DNA of 64,000 nucleotides from Hymenobacter norwichensis DSM 15439 (GCF_000420705.1 NZ_ATVL01000010.1:310001-374000), one strand, 5' to 3'. Shown: positions 34,265 through 42,747, numbered from the stretch's first letter. Notes: generated by a model from the letters alone, not told the origin. Made by a program: numbers and translations.

Positions 34265-35638
34265 TTAATCTTGAGAAAGCGAGAAAGTGGCCGTGAATAC
34301 GGTGGGTAACTGTTGCGGGAAGGCGTCACGGAGCCCAGTCATGATTTCCGTGAGCCGATACGTTTGGTTGAGCGGCCCGGTGCGGTTGTCGTTTTCGGTG
34401 CTCCACTGCGTTACCCAGGCCGGAACGCCCGGCGCGGGCAAACGCAACGTGAGGGTGGCGGGCTCCTTGGGCAATCCAGTCAGGTGCACCCGAATGGTAT
34501 GCGTGTACGCTGCCAAGCTAGGCGTACCGCTCACGGCTTTCACCGAGTTGGGCACCAGCTTCACGGCGCCACCGGGCAGGTCGGCTTGCAAGTTGCGGGC
34601 CAAAAAGCTGGGTTCCCGCCAAGCAGCGGGCAGCTGCGCTAAATCGAGGGCAACGGTGAAATCCACGCCGTCCTTAACGTCCGACACTTCCAGATTCGTA
34701 CTTACGCCCGCGCCAGCGTAGGAAATAGAGCCGCTGCCCTCACTGGCCGGGGCTAGCGGGCTGGTGGATGGCACCTGCGTAAGTACCGCATTGTAAGGGA
34801 CTTTCGGGAAGCTCAGTCCAAAGTAGGCCTGCTGAGTTTTGGCGTCAGCGGCGGGGGCTACTTCATTCAGATAGCGCCCAACCGCCGCCGCCGGCCCGAT
34901 GATCCAGATGTAATACGGCCGGCTTTCCCCTTTCAAGGGAATACGTTCCTTGGGCGTTTTCACGGCCGGATGGAAGGTGCCGTAGAAGGCGGAGGTTTCG
35001 GCCAGTACGGCTACGGCCAGCTGCTTGCGGGTGGCAGCGGCCAGCGCATCGGTGATGCGCACGCCCATTACGGCCACGTCGGCTTGGCGCTGGGGGCCAT
35101 AGATGAAGTCAGAAACAACCACGTTCACCTTTTGGGTGGCATTGGGCTGAGCCAGGATGTTTTCCAGCATGGTGGGCAGCTCGGTACCGAGGGCGGCACC
35201 CTTGGTATCGCCTTGCACTACATCACGAAAGTGGGTATACTTGCTGCTTTGGGGTGTTTTGTTGAGCGAAAGCCAGAACTGCGCCTGCTCCACCGCCGGG
35301 TTGCTGTTGGTGCGTGAGGCCAGCAAGCTGATGCGCTTCTGAAACGCCGTGGGCTCGGTGGCCGTGGTATTCACCGGCATAAAGCCCTTCATGCCCCCCG
35401 ACAGCTCCAGAAACACATTTACTTGTAGCGGTGCGGCCTTTGCTGGCGCGGTTGCCGTGGTGGCGGGAGCAGTAGTCGTTTCGGGGTCGGTGGTTTCGGT
35501 GCTGGTGGAGTCGCCGCCGCAGCTAGCCAGGGTCAGTAACCCCAGCGCCAATGCAACCGACCAAATTCTAGCAGTATCTATAGGGAAAGAGAAAGGGTTT
35601 CGGCCCTTTCTGCGCAGCAACAAAGAAACTTCCGACAT
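34265..35638 (-). CDS. Lipoprotein with degenerate vWA-like domain
   Basis: A 457-residue lipoprotein. A long n-region precedes the signal core and lipobox (LGLLTLASCGG, Cys near residue 40), then a Thr/Ala-rich linker. The domain beginning PLQVNVFLELSGGMKGFMP resembles the first strand and metal site of a von Willebrand A domain (usual DxSxS), here changed to ELSGG. QKVNVVVSDFIYG fits the later vWA strand with its conserved Asp. The C-terminal half is beta-rich with repeated Pro and Leu patterns. No other upstream ATG is available. It is the first gene of the minus-strand cluster, divergent from the paralogous membrane protein gene. Metal binding is doubtful given the altered motif. Confidence 0.75.
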   Translation of the reverse strand: MSEVSLLLRRKGRNPFSFPIDTARIWSVALALGLLTLASCGGDSTSTETTDPETTTAPATTATAPAKAAPLQVNVFLELSGGMKGFMPVNTTATEPTAFQKRISLLASRTNSNPAVEQAQFWLSLNKTPQSSKYTHFRDVVQGDTKGAALGTELPTMLENILAQPNATQKVNVVVSDFIYGPQRQADVAVMGVRITDALAAATRKQLAVAVLAETSAFYGTFHPAVKTPKERIPLKGESRPYYIWIIGPAAAVGRYLNEVAPAADAKTQQAYFGLSFPKVPYNAVLTQVPSTSPLAPASEGSGSISYAGAGVSTNLEVSDVKDGVDFTVALDLAQLPAAWREPSFLARNLQADLPGGAVKLVPNSVKAVSGTPSLAAYTHTIRVHLTGLPKEPATLTLRLPAPGVPAWVTQWSTENDNRTGPLNQTYRLTEIMTGLRDAFPQQLPTVFTATFSLSQD

Positions 35639-35824
35639 AGCAGAGCTAAGGTTTAGGGTAGCTATTTACAACGAAAATCCGACAACAAAAGTCTGGTTAA
35701 AGCTCAGCAAATAAAGTGCTGACAGCCATTGCTGCCAACTCTGCGTACGGGGTAGTTGCTAGTCAATAGGGTTGGATGTTCTATCTTGGAAGCTCCTTCT
35801 CGCCTTTCCCGCCTGTTTGCACTC

Positions 35825-37351
35825 ATGAGATATTTCCTGTTAGGGGTCCTGCTACTGGGCCAACTACTGACGCAGAACGCCACCGCCCAAACCCCCCTCG
35901 GCCAGCCCACGCTTGATGAGCAAAAGGTGCAAGTATGGTGCGCCACGGCTCGGTTTGTGTACGAAGACAACGGCCGCCCCAACCTCAAGAACACGCTGGC
36001 CTGCGGTGGTACCCTGAAAGAGTTTGAACGCAGCATCCGGGCCGATAGTCAGCGGGTGTTCAGCGCGTTGTACCAGCCGCTGGAAGGCCGCGGAACTATT
36101 TATAAAGGGCTGGGCTCCAACCCGTCGAGGCTGCAAAAGCTGAAAACGGAAATCATCAACCGTCTGAAATCCTCGCCGGCCCGCCGCGCCAGCACCGCCC
36201 GGATGGCCCGCTTGGCTACCCTGGAAACCGCCCTCACCAACTACGTTGACAACGGCACGCCCATCGTTAGCCAAGCCGAAGAAGCCACCAACGCCGCCGA
36301 TTTGGAAGGTGAAGAAATGGCAACCGACAACCCCGCTGATGCTGGATTAGCCGAAGCCGGCGTTGCTCAGCAGCCAGAGCCCGCCCAAGGTTCCAGCGAG
36401 GGTTTGATGAGCAAGCTTTTTGCGCCGTTGGCCTTTGTGCTGGCGCTATTGAGCTTGGTGCTCTACGCGTTGATGCGCCGCAACCTGGCCGTTTTCCAGC
36501 AGGAGCTAGCCACCCGTATGACCGCTCGGCAGGATGAAATAATGGCTTCCCGCCCCGCTCCGGCTCCATCTAGTACGCCTGCCGTTGCGCCCATGCAAAC
36601 TATATCACCAGAGCTACAGCTTGAAGTAGAGCGCCTGGTGCAGCAGCGCGTAGCTGCCGAATTGGCCAAACGAGAGTTGCTCACCGAAAAGCCGACTGCT
36701 CCGGTTATTGTCCCCGAGCCAGTTGCGCCCGTGTCCCCAGTGCCTCTCACGGCGGCCACGCCAGTAGCCACGGTAGTGCCTGCCCCCGCCGTTGCGCCTG
36801 TAGCAGCCGAAGTAGCCACTGAAGCCCCTGCTACTCCAACGGTAATAGAAGCCCCCGTGCCTCTAACAGAAATACCGGCCCCGCCAGTTGTGTTGCCGCT
36901 TGGCTCGCCGGCTACTGCTATGCGCGAAGAATTTGAAAGCGTAGTGCCACCTACGCCCGTAGCTGAATCGGCGCCCGAGCCGACAGAAGCACCGGCACCT
37001 CAGCCAGAGGAAGCATTGGTATCTGTAACCACGATGCGCTACGCCAAGGCATCAGCAAACAGAACGCTCAACGAAGCGGACTTCACCGACGAGCTGCAAC
37101 CCGACAGCGTGTACGAAATCTACCAGGACTCGCAATGGCCCGCCTTAGCCACCTTCCAAGTGAGCATGGAGCCTGTGGTGCAAACCTACCTACTACAAAT
37201 AGCCCCGCCCGAGTTGCTGGCCGACGCCTGCGAGTACGAACCCCCAACCGGCCCAGTATCCGAAATCCTGACGCTGGAAGAAGGCGTGCTGCGCAAAGTA
37301 GCCGGGGTATGGCAGGTTGAGCAGAAGGCGGTGGTGCAGTTTGAGGGGTAA
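35825..37351 (+). CDS. Single-span membrane protein, divergent paralogue in the cytoskeletal cluster
   Basis: A 508-residue protein. The ATG at 35825 starts a clean signal peptide (MRYFLLGVLLLGQLLTQNATAQ); the frame is open from 35756 but that part does not look coding. A periplasmic helical domain of about 150 residues is followed by one membrane helix (LFAPLAFVLALLSLVLYALM), a coiled coil with AFQQEL-like heptads (FQQELATRMTARQDEIM), a long Pro/Ala/Val-rich linker (residues about 310-410) and a C-terminal domain with YEPPTGPVSEI and VWQVEQKAVV. The order and the end match the protein at 27142-28497. The linker could reach across a cytoplasmic distance. A possible -7 box TATCTTGG is at 35782-35789. 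It is divergent from the lipoprotein gene, sharing a 186-base control region. Confidence 0.8.
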   Translation: MRYFLLGVLLLGQLLTQNATAQTPLGQPTLDEQKVQVWCATARFVYEDNGRPNLKNTLACGGTLKEFERSIRADSQRVFSALYQPLEGRGTIYKGLGSNPSRLQKLKTEIINRLKSSPARRASTARMARLATLETALTNYVDNGTPIVSQAEEATNAADLEGEEMATDNPADAGLAEAGVAQQPEPAQGSSEGLMSKLFAPLAFVLALLSLVLYALMRRNLAVFQQELATRMTARQDEIMASRPAPAPSSTPAVAPMQTISPELQLEVERLVQQRVAAELAKRELLTEKPTAPVIVPEPVAPVSPVPLTAATPVATVVPAPAVAPVAAEVATEAPATPTVIEAPVPLTEIPAPPVVLPLGSPATAMREEFESVVPPTPVAESAPEPTEAPAPQPEEALVSVTTMRYAKASANRTLNEADFTDELQPDSVYEIYQDSQWPALATFQVSMEPVVQTYLLQIAPPELLADACEYEPPTGPVSEILTLEEGVLRKVAGVWQVEQKAVVQFEG

Positions 37352-37372
37352 GTGTTTAGCGTGCAACGACTA

Positions 37373-37437
37373 GCTGGCTGCTTCCTTAAGTGAGAATTGT
37401 CAAACTCACTTAATATGAGCGTGCAGGAAGAGCCAGC
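37373..37437. terminator. Two-tier hairpin between convergent genes
   Basis: An inner 9-bp stem (TTAAGTGAG at 37386-37394 with CTCACTTAA at 37405-37413) is nested in an outer stem (GCTGGCT and CTTCC on the left, GGAAG and AGCCAGC on the right, 37373-37437). It sits between the stops of the plus-strand membrane protein gene and the minus-strand Ste24-like gene and probably ends transcription from both sides. Confidence 0.7.
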
Positions 37438-37450
37438 GTGTGAATACCGC

Positions 37451-38716
37451 TTATTGAGCTTTTGATTGCTCGGCTTTCCACCGCATAGCTGTAAGCACAC
37501 GGGTGTGCCCACTCGGGTGGTCGAAGAAGAAAAACTCCTCCCACGGGCCCGGCTCAATTTTCCGGTACTCCGACAACTTCATGGCAATAGAAGCAAAGGC
37601 ATCGGGTTGGCGGGCGGCATTCAACCCAAATATGTCCGCCTCCAACTCTTGCGTGCGGATGACGTTATTGAAAATAGGGGTAGCCAGAAAGTAATAAGCA
37701 CTGAACAGTACCACCAGCAACGGCAGGCTACCAATATCAGCCAGGCCAGTGATATTCCAGCGGGTGCCATAGCGCGCTAACAGCTGATGCAGCGCCCAGT
37801 TAACCGTTCCGAAACCTAGCGCTAGGAGGAGGGCAAAGTAAATCATCATCTTCTCGATGTGGTTCAGCACATAGTGGCCTAGCTCGTGGCCCATTACGGC
37901 CTGCACCTCGGCCGGCGAACAACGTTCAAGCAGATTGTCGTTGAGCGATACGCGGATGGTGCTGCCCAAGCCGCTCACGTTGGCACTAATGCGTTTGGTT
38001 TGCTTGGAGGCGTCGAACAGGTACACGTTGTCGGCTGGTACGCTGTTGGCCCGGGCCATGCTCAGAATTTGGTTGCGTATGGGGCCTGCCGGTAGCGTGG
38101 TGTAATGGTTGAACAGCGGCTTGATGAACACCGGCGCCACAAACGTCTGCAACACCAGAAAAGTAGCCGTAATAGCCGTTGCCCATACCCACCAGCGCCG
38201 ACCTGTGCGTCGGATGGCCGCATACAAAGCCAGCAGCAACAGGCTGCCGAACACCAAGGATAGCGCCAGCCCTTTCAAGTCATCACCCAGCCATTCACCG
38301 AAAGATTGGTTGGATAAGCCGTACTGATGCTCCCGAAAGTAGCTTCTGTACACACTCAGCGGAAAGGTAAGTAGGTAGGATAAAAGCAGATACAATGCCG
38401 CGTAGGCGAAAGTCGGCAGCGCCTTGCCCGGCAGCCGGGCCGTCCAGCTTTTCATCTGCCGCGACAAACCCAACCCCAGAAATACCGCCGCCACTCCCAA
38501 AGCATACAGCATCTCCCACAGTTGCAGCCAGTAGCCACCTTCAAAGTAGGCATCGGAGCTGGCTTTTTGGGCGGGTGTTAGCGTATCGAGGTGGTGCCTA
38601 GTAGCCGCTTCAATGTCAAAGGATGCTGTATCGGCTAGCTCCGGTGCAGCCCAAACGGGGGAGGCCAGCCAGCAAGAAAGCAGTAGGATAAGCAGCGTTA
38701 GTTTGCTGAGAAGCAT
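37451..38716 (-). CDS. Ste24/CAAX-type M48 zinc metalloprotease
   Basis: A 421-residue membrane metalloprotease of the M48A (Ste24/HtpX) type. A signal-like helix comes first (MLLSKLTLLILLLSCWL). Several transmembrane helices make up the CAAX-protease N-terminal domain (residues about 60-220). The zinc motif HELGH (near residue 277) sits in VMGHELGHYVLNH, and the third ligand is in QELEADIFGLN. HPSGHTRV near the end is also family-typical. Bacterial members process or degrade membrane proteins. I start at the ATG at 38716; a TTG upstream is in frame but adds only five residues. It stands alone, with a 226-base divergent region shared with the prolyl oligopeptidase gene. Confidence 0.93.
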   Translation of the reverse strand: MLLSKLTLLILLLSCWLASPVWAAPELADTASFDIEAATRHHLDTLTPAQKASSDAYFEGGYWLQLWEMLYALGVAAVFLGLGLSRQMKSWTARLPGKALPTFAYAALYLLLSYLLTFPLSVYRSYFREHQYGLSNQSFGEWLGDDLKGLALSLVFGSLLLLALYAAIRRTGRRWWVWATAITATFLVLQTFVAPVFIKPLFNHYTTLPAGPIRNQILSMARANSVPADNVYLFDASKQTKRISANVSGLGSTIRVSLNDNLLERCSPAEVQAVMGHELGHYVLNHIEKMMIYFALLLALGFGTVNWALHQLLARYGTRWNITGLADIGSLPLLVVLFSAYYFLATPIFNNVIRTQELEADIFGLNAARQPDAFASIAMKLSEYRKIEPGPWEEFFFFDHPSGHTRVLTAMRWKAEQSKAQ

Positions 38717-38942
38717 AGTGTTTTGTAACAAGGAAAGGCCGCGAAATACTTGGTATCGAATGGTTGTCTAAGCTAATGCTTTCAACTTGATAAGTAATAT
38801 ATAGTGTATCTATTGTATTGGGCGATCTATCTATCAGGACCTAACTTATCTGAACAAGTGCGTACAACTCCTCGAATACAATTCATTCCAGTCTAGGAAT
38901 CTCTGCTTTATATTCGCCTTCCTCTTCTTGCCAACTCTTTCC

Positions 38943-41120
38943 ATGCAAAAACGACTACTGCCGGCGCTGGCTTTTCTATTGCTGGCGGGCTGCCGCTCGT
39001 CGCAAACGTACTCGCCTTCCACTGCCGGTACTTCTATTCCTGCTTCTTCCCGAATACCCGTGCAATACCCCGAAACCCGCAAATCTGACCACGTAGACGA
39101 TTATTTTGGTACGCCCGTACCCGACCCGTACCGCTGGCTGGAAGACCCCGATTCGCCGGAAACAAAAGCCTGGGTGACGGCCGAAAACAAGACCTCGTTT
39201 GGCTATCTGGAGCAGATTCCGTTCCGCGACAAAATCCGGGACCGGCTCACCACCATCTGGAACTACGAGCGGTTTGGCGTGCCTCAGGAAGAAGGCGGCC
39301 AGCTCTATTTCTCGAAAAACGACGGCCTGCAAAACCAAGCGGTGCTTTACACCCAGCAAAATGGGCAGGAAGGCCAGCCCGACGTGCTGCTCGACCCTAA
39401 CAAGTTCTCCACCGACGGCACCACGGCCCTGATGGGCACCTTCTTCTCTAATGACCACCGCTACATGGCTTACGCCACCAGCGGCGGCGGCTCCGATTGG
39501 CAGCAGTACAAGGTGATGGATCTGAAAACCCGTAAGCCTATCTCCGACGAGCTGAACTGGGTGAAAGTATCCGGCGCGGCTTGGTACAAGGACGGTTTCT
39601 TTTATAGCCGCTACGATGCCCCCAAAGCCGGCCAGAACAGCTTGGCGGGCAAAAACGAGTACCACAAAGTGTACTACCACAAGCTCGGCGACGCGCAAAC
39701 CAAAGACCGGCTGGTGTACGAAGACCAGAAGATGGCCCTCGGTTTCCGCACCGTGGGCACCACCGAAGACGAACGGTTTCTGGTGCTCTACCTCACCGAT
39801 GGAAAAGCCGACGGCAACCGCCTCTCGGTGCGCGACCTAACCGACCCCAAGCAAGCCGACAGCTTCACGCCGCTCATTAGCAGCTACGAGCACAACAACT
39901 CGGTGGTCGGCAACATCGGCGGGCAGCTGCTGGTGCTCACTAACTACAAGGCGCCGCGCTACCGCGTCGTGCTCATCGACCCTAAAAAGCCCCAAGAGGC
40001 GAACTGGAAAGAGGTGTTGCCCCAGACCGAGCAGAAGCTGGAAGGTGTAGACCAAGTGGGCGGCTACTTGGTGGCGTCCTACTTGAAAGACGCTAGCAGC
40101 CTAATTAAAGTATATACCGAAAAGGGCGAGTTCAAGCACGATGTGGCGCTGCCCGCCATTGGTACGGCGGCCGGCTTCGGCGGTAAGCGCGACGCGAAAA
40201 CGGTGTACTACGCCTTCACCTCGTTTACGTACCCAACCACCATCTACAAATACGACCTCGCCAGCAACACCAGCACCGTGTTCCGGGCTCCGAAAGTGGA
40301 CGTGAAGCCCGAGGACTACGTGACTACACAGGTGTTCTATGCCAGCAAGGACGGCACCAAGATTCCGATGTTCATCACCCACAAGAAAGGGGTGAAGCTC
40401 AACGGCCAGAACCCGACGTACCTGTATGCCTACGGCGGCTTCAACGTTTCGCTCACGCCTTCCTTCTCGGTGGCGCGCATGTTGTGGCTGGAAAACGGCG
40501 GCATCTTGGCCATTCCGAACCTGCGGGGCGGCGGCGAGTACGGCGAAGGCTGGCACAAAGCCGGCATGACGCCCAACAAGCAAAACGTATTCGACGACTT
40601 CATTGCCGCCGCTGATTACCTGAAAGTGCAGGGCTACACCAACACCGAGCGGCTAGCCATTGCGGGCGGCTCGAACGGTGGCCTGCTAGTAGGCGCCACC
40701 ATGACCCAGCGCCCCGACCTGTGTGGCGTAGCATTTCCGGCGGTGGGCGTAATGGATATGCTGCGCTACCAGAAGTTCACCATCGGCTGGAACTGGGCCC
40801 CCGAGTACGGCACCTCTGATAACTACGCGCAGTTTCAGAACCTGTACAAGTTCTCGCCGCTGCACAACTTGAAGCCGGCCGCGTACCCCGCCACCATGAT
40901 TACCACCGCCGACCACGACGACCGGGTGGTGCCCGCGCACTCGTTTAAGTTCGCGGCCACGTTGCAAGCCGCCAACACTGGCCCGCGCCCCCAATTGATT
41001 CGGGTGGACGTGAATGCCGGCCACGGCGCCGGCAAAAGCACCAAGCTTCAGATTCAGGAGTGGGCCGATATCTGGTCGTTTGCCTACCAGAACATGGGCT
41101 TGAATCCGTATAAGAAGTAA
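38943..41120 (+). CDS. Prolyl oligopeptidase family lipoprotein (S9)
   Basis: A 725-residue serine peptidase. The signal peptide ends in the lipobox LLLAGC (Cys near residue 17), so it is probably a periplasmic or outer-membrane lipoprotein. YPETRKSDHVDDYFGTPVPDPYRWLEDPDS begins the S9 N-terminal beta-propeller domain. The catalytic domain has the nucleophile GGSNGGLLVG (Ser near residue 577), the Asp in DHDDRVVPAHSFKF (near 658) and the His in NAGHGAGKS (near 693). GYGGFNVS-like AYGGFNVSL precedes it. Enzymes of this family cut short peptides after proline. The ATG at 38943 is chosen as it starts the signal peptide directly. A TATATTCG sequence at 38909-38916 may be its -7 box. Confidence 0.94.
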   Translation: MQKRLLPALAFLLLAGCRSSQTYSPSTAGTSIPASSRIPVQYPETRKSDHVDDYFGTPVPDPYRWLEDPDSPETKAWVTAENKTSFGYLEQIPFRDKIRDRLTTIWNYERFGVPQEEGGQLYFSKNDGLQNQAVLYTQQNGQEGQPDVLLDPNKFSTDGTTALMGTFFSNDHRYMAYATSGGGSDWQQYKVMDLKTRKPISDELNWVKVSGAAWYKDGFFYSRYDAPKAGQNSLAGKNEYHKVYYHKLGDAQTKDRLVYEDQKMALGFRTVGTTEDERFLVLYLTDGKADGNRLSVRDLTDPKQADSFTPLISSYEHNNSVVGNIGGQLLVLTNYKAPRYRVVLIDPKKPQEANWKEVLPQTEQKLEGVDQVGGYLVASYLKDASSLIKVYTEKGEFKHDVALPAIGTAAGFGGKRDAKTVYYAFTSFTYPTTIYKYDLASNTSTVFRAPKVDVKPEDYVTTQVFYASKDGTKIPMFITHKKGVKLNGQNPTYLYAYGGFNVSLTPSFSVARMLWLENGGILAIPNLRGGGEYGEGWHKAGMTPNKQNVFDDFIAAADYLKVQGYTNTERLAIAGGSNGGLLVGATMTQRPDLCGVAFPAVGVMDMLRYQKFTIGWNWAPEYGTSDNYAQFQNLYKFSPLHNLKPAAYPATMITTADHDDRVVPAHSFKFAATLQAANTGPRPQLIRVDVNAGHGAGKSTKLQIQEWADIWSFAYQNMGLNPYKK

Positions 41121-41132
41121 GGTGCTTATTAA

Positions 41133-41194
41133 TTGGTGGCGGTTGATTGTTGATGTTCAGTGGATTGATAATCGTTGATTATAGCCGCCACCAA
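41133..41194. repeat. Hairpin downstream of the prolyl oligopeptidase gene
   Basis: TTGGTGGCGG (41133-41142) pairs perfectly with CCGCCACCAA (41185-41194), 10 bp, around a 42-base region with word-like repeats (TTGATTGTTGAT, GATTGATAATCG). The words CAAGCAACAA and CAATCGACAATCAG continue to about 41227. It is probably a transcript-end structure; the arm style resembles those at 21.5, 24.9 and 56.8 kb. Confidence 0.6.
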
Positions 41195-41239
41195 GCAACA
41201 ATTCGACAAGCAACAATCGACAATCAGCCCTTCACCCCG

Positions 41240-41247
41240 TATCTTCG
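41240..41247 (+). promoter_or_regulatory. Possible -7 box for the 77-residue lipoprotein gene
   Basis: TATCTTCG fits the -7 element TAnnTTTG with one change and is followed by CGG, a style seen upstream of several genes here. It is 43 bases upstream of the ATG at 41291. No convincing -33 element is present at 19-21 bases. Confidence 0.35.
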
Positions 41248-41290
41248 CGGCCACAACGCGCGTAACTAGTCTGCATCTTTTAGTTTCCAC

Positions 41291-41524
41291 ATGAAAAAAA
41301 CGTTTCTGCTCGGTCTGTTGGCCGCTTCGCTGATGCTGTCCGCCACGTCGTGCAGCAACCCCGATTATACCAAGGAAGAGGACATGGCCTCTAAGCCACT
41401 GCCCCCCATTCCGGCCGCACCCGACACAACCGGTGGCAAAGCTGCTCCTGAAAACCCCGCTACCCGCGAAATAACGGCCCCCAACGCCACCGAAGACATC
41501 AAGAAAATGCAGCCCGTCATGTAG
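41291..41524 (+). CDS. Small lipoprotein, unknown
   Basis: A 77-residue lipoprotein. The signal peptide MKKTFLLGLLAASLMLSATSC ends with a lipobox-like SATSC (Cys at residue 21). The mature part is about 56 residues, Pro-, Ala- and Thr-rich and unstructured in appearance (KPLPPIPAAPDTTGGKAAPENP), ending in EDIKKMQPVM. No domain is recognisable. It lies between the prolyl oligopeptidase gene and the GNAT gene and may be independently transcribed. The clean signal peptide and a possible promoter box argue that it is a real gene. Confidence 0.75.
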   Translation: MKKTFLLGLLAASLMLSATSCSNPDYTKEEDMASKPLPPIPAAPDTTGGKAAPENPATREITAPNATEDIKKMQPVM

Positions 41525-41635
41525 TTGGCTGCATAGCTGATAAACTACAGAAGGAGCAATGGCCGCCACGCGCCGTTGCTCCTTCTCTGTTTCTGTTCCA
41601 CTCGAATTTCGATAACCACTCTACCTGCCTTCCCG

Positions 41636-42124
41636 ATGTCAACTATTATCCGCCGTGGCCGTGAGGCCGATTTGCCCCAGGTGCTGGCCCTGATTCAGGA
41701 GCTGGCCGAGTATGAGCGCGCCCCGCAAGAAGTAACGAACACGCTGGCCGATATGCAGCGCGACGGATTCGGACCGGACTCGATTTTCAAGTTCTTCGTG
41801 GCCGAGCAGGAAGCGGGCGGCATCGTGGGTATTGCGCTCTACTACACCGCCTATTCCACCTGGAAAGGCCGGATGCTGTTCCTGGAAGACCTGGTAGTAG
41901 CCGAGGCCACACGCGGTACGGGCGTGGGCAAGCGCCTGTTTGATGCCGTAGTGGCCGAGGCTCGGCACACCGGCGCCAACCGTATGAAATGGCAGGTCCT
42001 TAACTGGAACGAGCCCGCCATTGGCTTCTATAAGAGGGTAGGGGCCAACCTCGACCCCGAATGGCTGAACGGCAACCTCACGGCCGAGCAACTGCAAGCC
42101 TACGGCGGGGAAGTGGTGCGCTAG
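41636..42124 (+). CDS. GNAT family N-acetyltransferase
   Basis: A 162-residue acetyltransferase of the spermidine/diamine acetyltransferase-like type. STIIRRGREADLPQVLALIQELAEYER is the N-terminal part, LEDLVVAEATRGTGVGKRLFDAVV is the acetyl-CoA-binding motif A (R-G-T-G-V-G), and MKWQVLNWNEPAIGFYKRVGA is motif B. It probably acetylates an amine using acetyl-CoA in the cytosol; the substrate is not clear. I use the ATG at 41636, where the domain begins; an upstream in-frame stretch has no such signal. It is followed by a large inverted repeat. Confidence 0.9.
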   Translation: MSTIIRRGREADLPQVLALIQELAEYERAPQEVTNTLADMQRDGFGPDSIFKFFVAEQEAGGIVGIALYYTAYSTWKGRMLFLEDLVVAEATRGTGVGKRLFDAVVAEARHTGANRMKWQVLNWNEPAIGFYKRVGANLDPEWLNGNLTAEQLQAYGGEVVR

Positions 42125-42159
42125 AAGGCTGCCAGAAAATGCAGCAAGGGTTATTAAAA

Positions 42160-42264
42160 AAGCCCGTCAGGCAGAGCGGAGCAAAGCATCTCGCGTGCTA
42201 ATGTTGGGTTACTACTCCCTCATCAGCACGCGAGATGCTTCGCTCCGCTCTGCCTGACGGGCTT
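42160..42264. repeat. 40-bp inverted repeat (GAAGCATCTC-related family)
   Basis: Arms at 42160-42199 and 42225-42264 match over 40 bases with one mismatch, around a 25-base loop. The arms carry AAGCCCGTCAGGCAGAGCGG and AAGCATCTCGCGTGCT. The core AAGCATCTCGC matches copy 1 near 17.4 kb, and the loop (GTTGGGTTACTACTCC) resembles the spacer there (GGTTGGTTACTAGCTCC). It fills the gap between the convergent GNAT and DUF4286 genes, where it may also terminate transcription. Confidence 0.9.
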
Positions 42265-42286
42265 CTACTATTTCACTAAATCACCG

Positions 42287-42589
42287 CTAGCTGACTATTT
42301 CCAGCATGGTGCGGAATGAGGCGTAGCGGCCTCCAAATTGCTTCTCGATTTCCTGACGGAGGGCTGGCGCGGCCACTTCTTGGTAGGTTTCTAGCTGGTC
42401 CAGGCTTACGCAGTAATACTGAGCGGCGTAGGTGATGCCATCGTCTTCCTCGTTGAGCAAGCGGCACAGCTGGCTTTTTACGAAGAAGCCGGTGGCCATT
42501 ACCTCAGGCATGTGGGTGTCGCGCATGTAATCCACCCACTGCTCCGCAATTTCCGGGTCGAGGCTGGTGGTGACGTTGTATAGAATCAT
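42287..42589 (-). CDS. DUF4286 family protein
   Basis: A 100-residue cytosolic protein of the DUF4286 type: MILYNVTTSLDPEIAEQWVDYMRDTHMPEVMATGFF, then YAAQYYCVSLDQLETYQEVAAPAL and FGGRYASFRTMLEIV. The family is small, common in Bacteroidota and probably of the dimeric alpha-beta barrel shape (inference). Its function is unknown. It stands as a short single gene downstream of DUF6526, with a gap of about 158 bases. Confidence 0.85.
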   Translation of the reverse strand: MILYNVTTSLDPEIAEQWVDYMRDTHMPEVMATGFFVKSQLCRLLNEEDDGITYAAQYYCVSLDQLETYQEVAAPALRQEIEKQFGGRYASFRTMLEIVS

Positions 42590-42747
42590 GAGTTGGATGT
42601 TAGAGGCTTTTCAAATAAGCCCAGACTGATATTGGGCATAGACCGCCAAACGATGCTATTCGGCAATACGGTCCTGGGGAAATGAGTAACGCAAAAGTCG
42701 GCCAAAAAATCCAAGCTCCTAAGCCCTCAAGACCCTATTAGCCATTA

